64,000 bases of DNA from Xanthomonas vesicatoria ATCC 35937 (GTDB taxonomy: Bacteria > Pseudomonadota > Gammaproteobacteria > Xanthomonadales > Xanthomonadaceae), in contig NZ_CP018725.1 of NCBI RefSeq assembly GCF_001908725.1, positions 4,588,001-4,652,000 on the forward strand. Reading direction: 5' to 3'. The translations under genes and the position numbers were made by a program. Of the stretch, positions 1 to 9,093 are shown in pieces. The notes below the pieces were generated by a model. The model was not told the origin of the DNA. It worked only from the letters and a program-made list of their open reading frames with translations, and ran no database searches. The stretch's first letter is position 1. The number at the start of each line of letters is the position of its first letter.

Positions 1-768
1 TTCCTGGGAATGCTGCACATGGAAATCGTGCAGGAGCGCCTGGAGCGCGAGTACAACCTGGACCTGATCAGCACCGCGCCGACCGTGGTGTATGAAGTGC
101 TCAAGACCGACGGCTCCATCATCAACATGGACAACCCGGCCAAGCTGCCGCAGTTGAACCTGGTGCAGGAAATCCGCGAGCCGATCATTCGCGCCAACGT
201 GCTGACGCCGGAAGAGTACATCGGCAACATCATCAAGCTGTGCGAAGAAAAACGCGGTACCCAGATCAGCATCAATTATCTGGGCAGCCAGGTGCAGATC
301 AGTTACGAACTGCCGATGGCCGAAGTGGTGCTGGATTTCTTCGATAAGCTCAAATCGGTGAGCCGGGGCTATGCCTCGCTGGACTATCACTTCGTGCGTT
401 TCGACGCAGGCCCGTTCGTGCGGGTGGACGTGCTGATCAATGGCGACAAGGTCGATGCGTTGTCGCTGATCGTGCACCGCAGCCATGCCGACCGGCGCGG
501 CCGCGAGCTGTGCGAAAAGATGAAAGAACTGATCCCGCGGCAGATGTTCGACGTGGCAATTCAGGCCGCCGTCGGCTCGCAGATCATCTCGCGTTCCACG
601 GTCAAGGCGATGCGCAAGAACGTGTTGGCCAAGTGCTATGGTGGCGACGTTTCGCGCAAGAAAAAGCTGCTGGAAAAGCAGAAAGAAGGCAAGAAGCGTA
701 TGAAGCAGGTCGGCCGCGTGGAGATTCCGCAGGAGGCCTTCCTGGCCGTGCTGCAGATGGATAAGTAG
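1..768 (+). CDS. lepA: Elongation factor 4 (LepA), C-terminal part
   Basis: The reading frame is open from the window edge, so this is the last 255 residues of the roughly 600-residue ribosome back-translocating GTPase EF-4. The G domain lies outside the window. The visible part holds the EF-G-like domain V stretch and the LepA-specific C-terminal domain, including the conserved '[18 protein letters not shown]' followed by a basic tail '[18 protein letters not shown]' that contacts tRNA/rRNA in this family. It is followed by lepB on the same strand, the usual proteobacterial order. The lepA-lepB spacer carries two inverted degenerate repeats. Identification is certain; only the N-terminus is missing. 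Confidence 0.97.
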   Translation, partial: FLGMLHMEIVQERLEREYNLDLISTAPTVVYEVLKTDGSIINMDNPAKLPQLNLVQEIREPIIRANVLTPEEYIGNIIKLCEEKRGTQISINYLGSQVQISYELPMAEVVLDFFDKLKSVSRGYASLDYHFVRFDAGPFVRVDVLINGDKVDALSLIVHRSHADRRGRELCEKMKELIPRQMFDVAIQAAVGSQIISRSTVKAMRKNVLAKCYGGDVSRKKKLLEKQKEGKKRMKQVGRVEIPQEAFLAVLQMDK

Positions 769-770
769 CA

Positions 771-854
771 GGGATTCGGGATTCGTGATTCGGGAGTGGT
801 CAAGGCACGCCGGCTCCTGAGTTTTTGCGAATCTCCAACCCCCAATCCCGAATT
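771..854. repeat. Inverted pair of 'gattcggga' type dispersed repeats
   Basis: The lepA-lepB spacer contains 'ggattcgggattcgtgattc' starting at 772 and, in opposite orientation, 'aatctccaacccccaatccc' ending near 849. Both reduce to a degenerate 'gattcgggattnggg' unit. Similar units flank the CYTH gene near 8940-9090. This looks like a short dispersed intergenic repeat family; no mobility gene is present. Confidence 0.5.
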
Positions 855-873
855 ACGTTCCGAAGGAACCGCA

Positions 874-1674
874 ATGAAATGGTTTGAAATCATCCTGGTT
901 GTGCTGACGCTGGGAACCGGCTTCATCTGGCTGCTGGACAAGCTGTTTTTGGCCAAGCGCCGTGCCGCACGTGCCGGGCTGCTGGACAGCGAGCCGGCAA
1001 TCATCGATTACTCGCGCGCGTTCTTCCCGGTGCTGGCGGTGGTGCTGATCCTGCGCAGCTTCGTGGCCGAGCCGTACAAGATTCCGTCCAGTTCGATGAT
1101 GCCCAACTTGCTGATCGGCGATTTCATCCTGGTCAACAAGTTCGCCTACGGTTTCCGTCTGCCGATCACCAATACCAAGTTCATCCCGACCGGCGAGCCC
1201 AAGCGCGGCGACGTGGTGGTGTTCAAGCCGCCGCATGCGCCTGACCAGAACTGGATCAAGCGCGTGGTCGGCCTGCCGGGCGACAAGATCGGCTTTCATG
1301 GCGATACGCTTTATATCAACGACACGCCGATGCGTTACACGGTCAAGGGCGAGTACATCGGCAAGGGCAAGGGCGCCGAGATGACCGGCACCACGTTGCT
1401 GGTCGAGGACCTGCCGGGCCGCACGCATACCGTGCTGGAGTGGGTGGACCGCAACATGCCGGCCGGCCAGGGCGACTGGACGGTGCCGGCAGACAGCTAT
1501 TTCGTGATGGGGGACAATCGCGACAATAGCGAAGACAGCCGGTTCTGGACCCAGACGCATTTTCTGCCGGAAGCCAATCTGCGCGGCAAGGCGTTCTTGA
1601 TCTGGCTCAATTGCGAAGGGTGGTTCTGCAAGGGGAGTTTCGATCCATCGCGGATCGGGACGGGAATCCAGTAA
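874..1674 (+). CDS. lepB: Signal peptidase I
   Basis: Inner-membrane serine protease (266 aa) that removes signal peptides from exported preproteins. Two N-terminal membrane segments (about residues 3-22 and 49-62) precede the periplasmic catalytic domain. The nucleophile is Ser74 in 'PSSSMMP'. The general base is Lys129 in 'NWIKRVVGLPGDK'. The C-terminal signature 'GDNRDNSEDSR' is intact. The ATG at 874 is preceded by 'ccgaaggaac', which fits a ribosome binding site better than upstream in-frame starts lying in the repeat. It sits between lepA and the DUF4845 gene, the standard gammaproteobacterial order. Confidence 0.96.
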   Translation: MKWFEIILVVLTLGTGFIWLLDKLFLAKRRAARAGLLDSEPAIIDYSRAFFPVLAVVLILRSFVAEPYKIPSSSMMPNLLIGDFILVNKFAYGFRLPITNTKFIPTGEPKRGDVVVFKPPHAPDQNWIKRVVGLPGDKIGFHGDTLYINDTPMRYTVKGEYIGKGKGAEMTGTTLLVEDLPGRTHTVLEWVDRNMPAGQGDWTVPADSYFVMGDNRDNSEDSRFWTQTHFLPEANLRGKAFLIWLNCEGWFCKGSFDPSRIGTGIQ

Positions 1675-1704
1675 ATGCACGCACGGCGTGCCGGGGAAAG
1701 CACA

Positions 1705-2082
1705 ATGAAGCGCAAGCAAAGCGGTATGACGTTGACGTCGTTCGTGGTGGTGCTGGCGGTGGTCGGATTCGGCCTGTACATCGGGATGAAGCTGTTTCCG
1801 ATGTATCAGGAGTATTACTCCGTCCGTACTGCAATGAAGGGCCTGGCCAATGAGCCGGGGAGTGCCAACATGGATCCGTCCAAGTTGCAGGACCTGTTCT
1901 TTCGTCGCCTGTACATCAATTACTCGGAAAACGTCAAAAAAGAAGACGTCAAGTTTGAGCGTGTCGATGGAGGCTGGCGGATGAAGGTCAACTACGAAGT
2001 GCGTCGCGAGCTGATCGGCAATCTGGATATCGTGGGCAAGTTCGACACCTTCGAGGACATGAAAGGGCGCAGTGTCGAATAG
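1705..2082 (+). CDS. DUF4845 family single-pass membrane protein
   Basis: A 125-residue protein with one N-terminal membrane anchor (about residues 8-28, '[20 protein letters not shown]') and a small extracytoplasmic domain. It matches the DUF4845 proteins encoded between lepB and rnc in many beta- and gammaproteobacteria; their function is unknown. The start at 1705 is chosen because 'gggaaag' lies just upstream; an in-frame ATG at 1675 lacks this. Its stop overlaps the rnc GTG start by 11 bases, so the two are probably translationally coupled. Confidence 0.85.
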   Translation: MKRKQSGMTLTSFVVVLAVVGFGLYIGMKLFPMYQEYYSVRTAMKGLANEPGSANMDPSKLQDLFFRRLYINYSENVKKEDVKFERVDGGWRMKVNYEVRRELIGNLDIVGKFDTFEDMKGRSVE

Positions 2083-2752
2083 AACCTTCCAACGTAGCGA
2101 TCCGATCGGGCATGCCTTTGCCGATCCGGGTCTGCTCGCCCGGGCGCTGCGGCATCGTAGTGCCGGGACGCCACATAACGAGCGACTGGAATTTCTCGGC
2201 GACGGCATCGTCAACCTGCTGATCGCCGAGGCGCTGTATCAGCGCTGGCCCAAGGCCGACGAAGGGGCACTGACGCGCGCGCGCGCCGAGCTGGTGCGCG
2301 AAGGTGCATTGGCGGTGATCGGGCGTACGCTCAATCTGGGCGAGCGGCTGACGCTGGGCCCGGGCGAACTCAAGTCAGGCGGCCATCGGCGCGACTCGAT
2401 CCTGGCCGATGCGGTCGAGGCGATCGTCGCGGCGATCTATCTCGACTGCGGGTTCGAACGCTGCCGCGCGGTGGTGCTGCCGTGGTTCGAACCGTCGCTG
2501 GCGGCATTGCCGGTCGGCAAGGCCGAAAAAGATCCCAAGACCCGGCTGCAGGAATGGCTGCAGGCACGGCAGCTGCCGCTGCCCAATTACGCTCTGATCA
2601 GCGAGAGCGGCGACGAACATGCCAAGCAGTTCCACGTCGCCTGCATCCTGGAGCAGCCTATCGCCCGCGCCGAGGGCCAGGGCACGTCGCGCCGCCTTGC
2701 TGAGCAACAGGCGGCGGCTACCGTCATCGCACAACTGGATGTAAACACGTGA
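2072..2752 (+). CDS. rnc: Ribonuclease III
   Basis: Double-strand-specific endoribonuclease (226 aa) that processes rRNA precursors and structured mRNAs. The N-terminal RNase III domain has the signature '[11 protein letters not shown]' at about residues 35-45, with the metal-binding acidic residues, and a second acidic cluster '[13 protein letters not shown]'. A double-stranded-RNA-binding domain occupies roughly residues 155-225, ending '[14 protein letters not shown]'. It starts with GTG, overlaps the preceding gene, and overlaps era by four bases (gtga). The rnc-era pair is the usual operon in proteobacteria. Confidence 0.96.
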   Translation: MSNRTFQRSDPIGHAFADPGLLARALRHRSAGTPHNERLEFLGDGIVNLLIAEALYQRWPKADEGALTRARAELVREGALAVIGRTLNLGERLTLGPGELKSGGHRRDSILADAVEAIVAAIYLDCGFERCRAVVLPWFEPSLAALPVGKAEKDPKTRLQEWLQARQLPLPNYALISESGDEHAKQFHVACILEQPIARAEGQGTSRRLAEQQAAATVIAQLDVNT

Positions 2753-3648
2753 GCGAAACCACTCCCCACCGTAGCGGCAGCGTTGCCGTCATCGGCCGGC
2801 CGAATGTCGGCAAATCCACCCTGACCAATGCCCTGGTCGGCGCCAAGGTCAGCATCGTGTCCAATCGGCCGCAAACCACGCGGCATCGGTTGCTGGGCAT
2901 TGCCACCTTCCCGGAAGGGCAGCTGGCGCTGGTCGACACGCCCGGGTTGCACCGCGAGCAGAAGCGCGCGATGAACCGGGTGATGAATCGCGCTGCGCGC
3001 GGCTCGCTCGAAGGCGTGGACGCGGCGGTGCTGGTGATCGAGGCCGGCCGCTGGGACGAGGAAGACACGCTGGCATTCCGTGTGCTCAGCGACGCCGAGG
3101 TGCCGGTGGTGCTGGTGGTCAACAAGGTCGACCGGCTCAAGGACAAGACCGCGTTGTTTCCGTTTCTGGCGCAGGTCAGTGAGGGGCGTACCTTCGCCGC
3201 CGTACATCCGGTGTCCGCGCTCAAGCGCAAGGGACTGGAAGCGTTGGTGAGCGATCTGCTCAAGCTGGTGCCAGAAGCCGAGGCGATGTACGGCGAGGAC
3301 GAAATCACCGACCGTAGCCAGCGCTTTCTGGCCGGCGAGCTGGTGCGCGAGCAGCTGATGCGTCAGCTGGGCGAAGAATTGCCGTATGCCACCACCGTGG
3401 AAATCGAGCGTTTTGCCGAAGATGGCGCGCTGCTGCGGATCGGTGCGGTGATCTGGGTCGAGCGCGAGGGTCAGAAGGCGATCGTGATCGGCAAGGGCGG
3501 CACCCGTCTGAAGGAAATCGGCGGCAAGGCACGTCTGCAGATGGAGCGACTGTTCGGTGCCAAGGTCTTCCTCGAAACTTGGGTCCGCGTACGCGAAGGC
3601 TGGTCGGACGATGAGGGCGCGCTCAAGGCATTTGGGTACGGCGACTGA
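2749..3648 (+). CDS. era: GTPase Era
   Basis: Essential GTPase (299 aa) that binds the 3' end of 16S rRNA during small-subunit maturation. G1 is 'GRPNVGKST' (about residues 16-24), G2 lies in 'NRPQTTRHR', G3 is 'DTPG' and G4 is 'NKVD'. The C-terminal KH RNA-binding domain has '[14 protein letters not shown]'. It starts with GTG inside the rnc stop, so translation is coupled. In most relatives recO follows directly; here an unrelated secreted-protein gene intervenes. Confidence 0.97.
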   Translation: MSETTPHRSGSVAVIGRPNVGKSTLTNALVGAKVSIVSNRPQTTRHRLLGIATFPEGQLALVDTPGLHREQKRAMNRVMNRAARGSLEGVDAAVLVIEAGRWDEEDTLAFRVLSDAEVPVVLVVNKVDRLKDKTALFPFLAQVSEGRTFAAVHPVSALKRKGLEALVSDLLKLVPEAEAMYGEDEITDRSQRFLAGELVREQLMRQLGEELPYATTVEIERFAEDGALLRIGAVIWVEREGQKAIVIGKGGTRLKEIGGKARLQMERLFGAKVFLETWVRVREGWSDDEGALKAFGYGD

Positions 3649-3674
3649 TCTTGAATTAAACAGGGAGGTGCATG

Positions 3675-4451
3675 ATGTGGCTCAAGAAAGCGAACTTTAT
3701 CGGTCTAAGGCCTTGGAGTGGCGGCAGGGCGGTGGTTGGCGCGCTGGTGCTGGGATTGCTGCCATTTACAGTGGGTGCGCAGACCTTTCCATGCTCCAAT
3801 ACACCTGGAGCCGGTGAGCGTATGGTGGGGACGGCACCGGGTGGTCCCGGACTTGCCCCTACGCCGCTGTGCGTCCGTGATGGCGCCGCCTCAACAGGTG
3901 CTGCGCAGCCAGAATATGACCCGCTGAAGTCACGTGCGACTGCCGCCCTGGGCATGGCGCAGATGCTCCTGAGCGAGAAAGCCAAGCTTGCGAGCGATCC
4001 GAATTATCAGCGCTTCCGCAAGGGTTTCTGGCAGCACTTCGACCCTGGTCCCGACGCGAAGCCTGGCGATAATTGCGTTGCGGCTTACGGCAATCTGCAA
4101 GGTATCGTGACTCTGGCCGGCCCTGCCGGCGACTATCGCCGTGCGTTGATGTCATTCACAGGCCCCGGACTGCCGCGGCCCAAGAAAGACGGCTTGATTA
4201 AGGTGGGCCTGGACGGGGGCGATGGAAAGCCGACCACCGTGCGTGCCTTCCACTATCTCACTCCTGGTACTGAATTGGTCACGATCGCCTTCGCGGTTCC
4301 AAGTGCCCAGGCAATGCTTGGCGGAATAGACGACAGGGCGCATTACAGGTTACTCATCGACAACAAACAGGTGTTCGAAATCGAGTGGCACGACGGTCAC
4401 CAAGCCAGAGATAAATTGAGGCGCTGTATTGAGGCAGGCAGCGCTTCCTAG
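3675..4451 (+). CDS. Secreted protein of unknown function between era and recO
   Basis: A 258-residue protein I do not recognise by family. It has an N-terminal signal peptide (basic start, hydrophobic 'VVGALVLGLLPFTVGAQ', cleavage likely after 'VGAQ'). The mature N-terminus is Gly/Pro-rich with 'MVGTAPGGPGLAPTPLC', a pattern I recall from other Xanthomonadaceae exported proteins, followed by a soluble domain rich in charged residues. ATG at 3675 is preferred over 3672 because 'ggaggt' then sits five bases upstream. Codon use looks less GC-biased than the flanking era and recO, hinting at an insertion. The product is predicted to be periplasmic or secreted; no function is assigned. Confidence 0.7.
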   Translation: MWLKKANFIGLRPWSGGRAVVGALVLGLLPFTVGAQTFPCSNTPGAGERMVGTAPGGPGLAPTPLCVRDGAASTGAAQPEYDPLKSRATAALGMAQMLLSEKAKLASDPNYQRFRKGFWQHFDPGPDAKPGDNCVAAYGNLQGIVTLAGPAGDYRRALMSFTGPGLPRPKKDGLIKVGLDGGDGKPTTVRAFHYLTPGTELVTIAFAVPSAQAMLGGIDDRAHYRLLIDNKQVFEIEWHDGHQARDKLRRCIEAGSAS

Positions 4452-4592
4452 CTGGTTGCGGCGTTGCATTTGCCCTGTCTCTCGTCTTCGGGAGCTTTCG
4501 AAAAATGCTGCGAGTGGTGTTCGCACCTCCACTGCCGAAGGCATGGCGACGGCAGTGCCTAGGCTGGATGTGCTGGTGAGCGCTGACTTGAG

Positions 4593-5315
4593 ATGCTGAT
4601 CGAACACGAACACGGCTTCGTCCTGCATGTGCGTGCCTGGCGCGAGACCAGCGTGCTGGTGGAAGTGCTGACCGAGCAGTACGGGCGGGTCGGGTTGCTG
4701 GCGCGGGGCGTGCAGGGCCCGCGCAAGCAGGCCCTGCGTGCGGCGCTGCAGCCACTGCAACTGATCCAGTTCACGGCCGTGCAACGTGGTGAACTTGCGC
4801 AACTGCGTCAGGCCGAAGCGCTCGATACCGCGCCGCGATTGGTTGGCGAGCGCATGCTGGCCGGTTTCTACATCAGCGAGCTGCTGCTGCGCCTGGCCCC
4901 TCGCAATGATTCCGTACCGGAACTCTACGCGTGCTATGCACAGGCACGGGCGCACCTGGCGTCGGACTTGTCGCTGGCGTGGTCGCTGCGCCGGTTCGAG
5001 CGCGATGTGCTGGAGGGGCTGGGGTTTGCCTTCGATCTGCAGCACGACAGCGACGGACAGCCGATCGACCCGGCGGCGCGCTACCGACTCGATCCGCAGG
5101 AGGGCGCCATGCGGGTATTGAGCGAACGTCTGGCGCAGGATCGGCGCGAAACCGTGACAGGCGCGGCGCTGTTGGCCCTGGCGGAAGACAGCATGCCGGC
5201 CACCGATGACATGCCCGGCCTGCGCCGCAGCATGCGCAGCGTGCTGCTGCATCATCTGAACGGGCGTGGGCTGAAATCCTGGGAAATGCTCGAGGATCTG
5301 GCGCGGCGGCGTTGA
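4593..5315 (+). CDS. recO: DNA repair protein RecO
   Basis: Recombination mediator (240 aa) that works with RecR and RecF to load RecA on SSB-coated single-stranded gaps. The N-terminal OB fold begins '[20 protein letters not shown]', typical of RecO. The helical C-terminal domain follows ('[20 protein letters not shown]', '[14 protein letters not shown]'). Length matches the gammaproteobacterial family. It belongs to the era-recO arrangement but is separated from era by the secreted-protein gene, and 140 bases upstream are noncoding, so it may have its own promoter. Confidence 0.94.
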   Translation: MLIEHEHGFVLHVRAWRETSVLVEVLTEQYGRVGLLARGVQGPRKQALRAALQPLQLIQFTAVQRGELAQLRQAEALDTAPRLVGERMLAGFYISELLLRLAPRNDSVPELYACYAQARAHLASDLSLAWSLRRFERDVLEGLGFAFDLQHDSDGQPIDPAARYRLDPQEGAMRVLSERLAQDRRETVTGAALLALAEDSMPATDDMPGLRRSMRSVLLHHLNGRGLKSWEMLEDLARRR

Positions 5316-5433
5316 TCTGCACGGCCACGCCCAAGTGCAGCGCTGCGTGCCATTCGACCAACCGCGTATCCGATCCTGTCGACACCCAGTCAGCGCCTGA
5401 CCCCATGGCGGCGCCGACGACGAGACCCTCAGC

Positions 5434-6156
5434 TCAGTGCAATAACGCTGCTACAGCCGCATGAAACTGGGTCTGCGCGGTGCGCGATTGCGGGTCGCCA
5501 CGCAGCAGGCGGACCGCGCCGGCCAGCCGCGCCGCGCCGACGAAACCGCAGCTGGCCTGCAGCCGATGCAGGTGATTGCGCAGGGCCTGTTCATCGCTGA
5601 TGTTCAGCGCGGAGGTGACCGCGTCGCGTGTACCCGGTAGCTCTGCCAGGAACAGTTCGCGCAGTGCGTTGAGGTGGTGCTGTTGGCCGTTGAGGGCGCT
5701 CAGCGCCGCCGCCTCGTCCCAATCGCTGGCGGCGATGTCGACCACGCCGACCGGCGCCACGCTGTAACGACCACGTGCCAAGCCGCGACGCACCGCCTGC
5801 AACAGGCGTTCGGTGGTCAGCGGCTTGACCAGCATTTCCAGAAAGCCATCGGACTGCAGTCCGCGCTGCATGGCCATGTCGCCATCGGCGGTATGCGCCA
5901 GTGCAGGCACGTCCGGGTGCAGCAGACGCAACGCGCGCAGCAGGCCGCTACCGGTGCCATCGGGAAGATTGACGTCGATCAGCCAAAGGTCGTGGCGACG
6001 TTCGCGTGCGCGATCCAGCGCCGACGACAACGAATCGGCGCAATCCACCTGGGCCGGAAGACTTTCCAGGGCCGCCTGCAGAAAGCCGCGGCTGATCGGG
6101 TCGTCTTCCACCAACAAGAGTCGTGGATGGGGTTCCTGACGTGTCGCCATGTTCAT
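5434..6156 (-). CDS. Response regulator with receiver and HPt domains
   Basis: A 240-residue two-domain signalling protein. The receiver domain (about residues 12-130) keeps all key residues: acidic 'VEDD', phosphoacceptor Asp in 'LIDVNLPDG', Thr in 'AHTAD' and Lys in 'LVKPLT'. The C-terminal part (about 155-235) looks like a histidine phosphotransfer domain, with His in 'HLHRLQASCGF'. There is no output DNA-binding domain and no histidine kinase nearby, so it is likely a phosphorelay intermediate for a kinase encoded elsewhere. 'aaggagg' sits five bases upstream of the first ATG. It is convergent with recO and divergent from rlmD. Confidence 0.82.
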   Translation of the reverse strand: MNMATRQEPHPRLLLVEDDPISRGFLQAALESLPAQVDCADSLSSALDRARERRHDLWLIDVNLPDGTGSGLLRALRLLHPDVPALAHTADGDMAMQRGLQSDGFLEMLVKPLTTERLLQAVRRGLARGRYSVAPVGVVDIAASDWDEAAALSALNGQQHHLNALRELFLAELPGTRDAVTSALNISDEQALRNHLHRLQASCGFVGAARLAGAVRLLRGDPQSRTAQTQFHAAVAALLH

Positions 6157-6314
6157 GCTGCCTCCTTGTCAGCGGTGCCGCGTCCTGAGCTGCGGCGCGC
6201 AGGCGCAGTTTGCCTGTGTTTGCAGGGCACGACAATTGCCACATCACACCGTGCGGCCTCGGTCGATCGCATCTGCGACAATACGCACCCTTTTTGCCCG
6301 CAGCTTGTCGCCAC

Positions 6315-7649
6315 GTGGCCAGAACCCGAAACCGTTTCGACCGTACTCCCTTCCAGACCGCCATCACCGACCTGAGCCATGACGGCCGTGGGGTGGCGCG
6401 CCGCGACGGCGAAGGCGGCAAGGTCACCTTCATCAGCGGCGCCTTGCCCGGTGAACTGGTGCGTGCCGAGCCCACCGCGCGCAGCCGCCATTTCGATGAA
6501 GCCAAGACGGTAGAAGTGCTGGAAGCCTCGCCGCAGCGGGTGGCTCCGCGCTGCCCGCATTTTGGCGTGTGCGCCGGGTGCGTGTTGCAGCACCTGGAGG
6601 AGTCGCAGCAGATCGTGGCAAAGCAGCGCGTGCTGATGGACAACCTGGAGCGCATCGGTCACGTCAGCCCACAGGCGGTGCTGCCCGCGCTGGTTGGCGA
6701 CTCGTGGGGTTATCGGCGCAAAGGCCGTTTCTCGGTGCGGCGGGTGGAAAAGAAGGACAAGACCCTGGTGGGGTTTCGCGAACTGGACCCGCGCTTTGTG
6801 GCCGACCTGTCGGTCTGCTACACGGTGATCCCGCAGATCGGCGAGAAGATTCCGCTGCTGGCCGCCCTGGTCGAGAGCATGGACGGCAAGCGCGACATCC
6901 CGCAGATCGAGTTCATCGCCGGCGACGATGCGGTGGCGCTGACCATTCGCCACATGCAGCCGCTCAGCGAGCGCGATCGGCAGGCCTGGGTGGAGTTTGC
7001 GCAGACGCACGGGTTTGCGATCTTCTTGCAGCCCGGCGGCGTGGACAGCGTGCAGCCGTTGTGGCCACAGGACGTGCCGCTCTCATTCCGCCTGCCGCAA
7101 TGGGACGTGGAGCTGGCGTTCCGGCCGCTGGATTTCATCCAGGTCAATGCGTCGCTCAACCAGAAGATGATTGCGCACGCGCTCGCCCTTCTTGATGCGA
7201 GGCCCGACGACCGCGTGCTGGATCTGTTTTGCGGTCTGGGCAATTTTACCCTGCCGCTGGCACGGACGGTGCGCGAGGTGGTGGGCGTGGAAGGCGATGC
7301 CGGGTTGGTCGCGCGTGCGAAGGAAAACGCGCAGCGCAACGGCTTGGACAACGCGCAGTTTTATGCGGCGGATCTGACCCAGGACCAGCGCAACGCGCCG
7401 TGGATGCGGCAGGGCTTCGACAAGCTGCTGCTGGATCCCCCGCGTTCGGGTGCACTGGAAGTGCTGCAGCAACTGCCGCTGAAGAAGTTCGACCGCATCG
7501 TCTACGTCAGCTGCCACCCGGGCTCGCTGGCACGCGATGCCGGTTATCTGGTCAACGAACAGGGCTTTACGCTGGTGTCGGCCGGTGCGATGGATATGTT
7601 CCCGCACACCGCGCATGTGGAAAGCATTGCGGTGTTCGAACGGCGCTAG
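6315..7649 (+). CDS. rlmD: 23S rRNA (uracil(1939)-C(5))-methyltransferase RlmD
   Basis: SAM-dependent methyltransferase (444 aa) forming m5U1939 in 23S rRNA. An N-terminal TRAM domain ('DLSHDGRGVARRDG') is followed by a 4Fe-4S ligand set 'CPHFGVCAGC' near residue 80. A Rossmann methyltransferase domain carries 'LDLFCGLGNFTLPLA' and the catalytic cysteine in 'IVYVSCHPGSLARD'. The GTG at 6315 is chosen because the family starts with the 'ARTRNRF' basic stretch; an upstream in-frame ATG would add sequence not typical of the family. Convergent with the next gene across a strong hairpin. Confidence 0.94.
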   Translation: MARTRNRFDRTPFQTAITDLSHDGRGVARRDGEGGKVTFISGALPGELVRAEPTARSRHFDEAKTVEVLEASPQRVAPRCPHFGVCAGCVLQHLEESQQIVAKQRVLMDNLERIGHVSPQAVLPALVGDSWGYRRKGRFSVRRVEKKDKTLVGFRELDPRFVADLSVCYTVIPQIGEKIPLLAALVESMDGKRDIPQIEFIAGDDAVALTIRHMQPLSERDRQAWVEFAQTHGFAIFLQPGGVDSVQPLWPQDVPLSFRLPQWDVELAFRPLDFIQVNASLNQKMIAHALALLDARPDDRVLDLFCGLGNFTLPLARTVREVVGVEGDAGLVARAKENAQRNGLDNAQFYAADLTQDQRNAPWMRQGFDKLLLDPPRSGALEVLQQLPLKKFDRIVYVSCHPGSLARDAGYLVNEQGFTLVSAGAMDMFPHTAHVESIAVFERR

Positions 7650-7656
7650 ACCTTAT

Positions 7657-7688
7657 CGTCCGGGCGACGGTAACCCGTTGCCCGGACG
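7657..7688. terminator. Hairpin between convergent rlmD and a secreted-protein gene
   Basis: Arms 'cgtccgggc' (7657-7665) and 'gcccggacg' (7680-7688) pair perfectly, with inner 'acgg/ccgt' pairing. It lies eight bases after the rlmD stop and just before the stop of the minus-strand gene, so it can serve both directions. There is no clear U tract. Confidence 0.6.
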
Positions 7689-7696
7689 ACATGACG

Positions 7697-8347
7697 TCAG
7701 TCTTTAGCGTCTATGGCGTTTTGCCACTGCCCATCGACCAGGGCGAAGGCCATCGCCCGCGTGCCGCGTTTGCCTTCGGCTTCAACGATGACGTTGCACT
7801 CGACCACCGGCGCCTCGCTGCCGAGTTTGCAGCGCTCGACAGCGGCGACTTGCGCCGTACGCGCGGCGTCTTGAATGCGCGTGCGCATCGTTGCGTCATT
7901 CTCCTGCGCAAGCAACTGGCTGATGACTTCGCGCAGGAGCACCTGTACGCGAGCTTGCGGCGGTACCGGCGCGGCGACCTCCATTTCCTTCTCGCTGTGC
8001 TGCAAGGCCCATGCATTGTCTTTCGGGACAAACCGCAGCGTCATGTGTTTTTCGCTGGGCCCGGCCTGCCCGGTAACGATGCAATCGAGCGTCTCTGGTT
8101 TGGCGCCGACAGCCGGCACGCAGCCGGTCAACGCGGTCAAGCGCGGATGAAAGATGGCGGACATGAGGTCGTCGTCCTGACCCTGCGTGTTGGCTGCCTT
8201 GTCATCGGCGATCGCCGCATCGAGTGCCTGTTGGGCCTGGGCCAGCGACACCGTGGCTGCAGCAGCGGTGCCAGCTGTGACGGTCGAGGACAACAGCGCG
8301 GCAGTGAGCACGGCAACGTGCATGGTGGAGTATCGGCGGCCTGTCAT
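7697..8347 (-). CDS. Exported protein of unknown function with internal duplication
   Basis: A 216-residue protein with a signal peptide ending near 'TAGTAAAA', so probably periplasmic. The mature part appears to contain two related units. One runs around 'CVPAVGAKPETLDCIVTG...MTLRF...AW', the other around 'CKLGSEAPVVECNVIVEA...MAFAL...QW'; each has a Cys pair about 11-14 residues apart followed by strands ending in Trp. The cysteines may form disulfides. I do not recognise a named family. An alternative start 24 bases downstream would shorten the signal peptide. Convergent with rlmD. Confidence 0.65.
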   Translation of the reverse strand: MTGRRYSTMHVAVLTAALLSSTVTAGTAAAATVSLAQAQQALDAAIADDKAANTQGQDDDLMSAIFHPRLTALTGCVPAVGAKPETLDCIVTGQAGPSEKHMTLRFVPKDNAWALQHSEKEMEVAAPVPPQARVQVLLREVISQLLAQENDATMRTRIQDAARTAQVAAVERCKLGSEAPVVECNVIVEAEGKRGTRAMAFALVDGQWQNAIDAKD

Positions 8348-8442
8348 GGCGTTCTGTCCCTGAATGAGAGGCGGCGGAGTGTAGTGCTGGCGACGCTGGG
8401 TAGGCCAGGCATTTTTCTGCAGGTCCCGCCATACTTGTCGCC

Positions 8443-8967
8443 ATGGGCATTGAAATCGAACGCAAATTTCTGGTGACCGGCGACGGCTGGCGTAGCGCTG
8501 CGCATGCAGTGATCCCGATGGCGCAGGGCTATATCAACGACCAGGCAGCGATGCGCAGTGGTGCGCAAAGTGCGTCGGTGCGTGTGCGTGTTCAGGGCGA
8601 GAGCGCGTTTCTCAATCTGAAATCGCGCGAGGTTGGGCATACCCGTCAGGAGTTCGAGTACCCGATCCCGGTCGCCGATGCACGCGCGTTGCTGGCCCTG
8701 TGCGTGGGTGGCTTGATCGACAAGCGCCGGCATCTGGTCGAGTACCAGGGACACGTCTGGGAAGTGGACGAATTCCTGGGCGATAACGCAGGGTTGGTGG
8801 TGGCCGAGATCGAGCTTGGCAGTGCCGACGAGGCGTTCGCCAAGCCCGAATGGATCGGTGCGGAAGTCACCGACGACGTGCGCTATTACAACCTGGCATT
8901 GGCGTCGCATCCGTTCTCGCAGTGGCTGGGAGACGAGGAGCCGGGATCGGGCAGCCGGGATTCGTAA
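8443..8967 (+). CDS. CYTH domain protein (inorganic triphosphatase-like)
   Basis: A 174-residue single-domain CYTH protein. The signature ExExK motif is at the N-terminus, 'EIERKF' at residues 4-9. The rest shows alternating basic and acidic strands typical of the triphosphate tunnel ('SVRVRVQGESAFLNLK', 'EIELGSADEAF'). Bacterial members hydrolyse inorganic triphosphate or other triphosphates, so this is the likely activity. The last residues 'EPGSGSRDS' are encoded within a degenerate dispersed repeat, so the C-terminus may have been extended by it. Confidence 0.85.
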   Translation: MGIEIERKFLVTGDGWRSAAHAVIPMAQGYINDQAAMRSGAQSASVRVRVQGESAFLNLKSREVGHTRQEFEYPIPVADARALLALCVGGLIDKRRHLVEYQGHVWEVDEFLGDNAGLVVAEIELGSADEAFAKPEWIGAEVTDDVRYYNLALASHPFSQWLGDEEPGSGSRDS

Positions 8968-9090
8968 ACGCACGGGTGATGCGTCGGCCCCGGGCGATGC
9001 AGTTACCAATCACCAATCACGATTTCCACTCTCCGCCCCGGGATTGGCCTTATCCTCTGCGAATCCCCAATCCCCACCAACGAATCCCCG
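8938..9090. repeat. Cluster of degenerate 'gattcggga/tccccaatc' repeats
   Basis: The CYTH-FrnE spacer holds 'gccgggattcg' (forward, ending about 8966), then 'caatcaccaatcacgattt' and 'gcgaatccccaatcccc' (reverse). The units resemble those in the lepA-lepB spacer. This appears to be the same short dispersed family; it has no coding capacity. Confidence 0.45.
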
Positions 9091-9093
9091 CTC

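Noticed and set aside
853-2214. 453-codon antisense open frame over lepB and the DUF4845 gene
   Set aside because: His/Arg/Gln-rich composition typical of antisense frames in GC-rich DNA; no ribosome binding site, and it fully overlaps well-supported genes.
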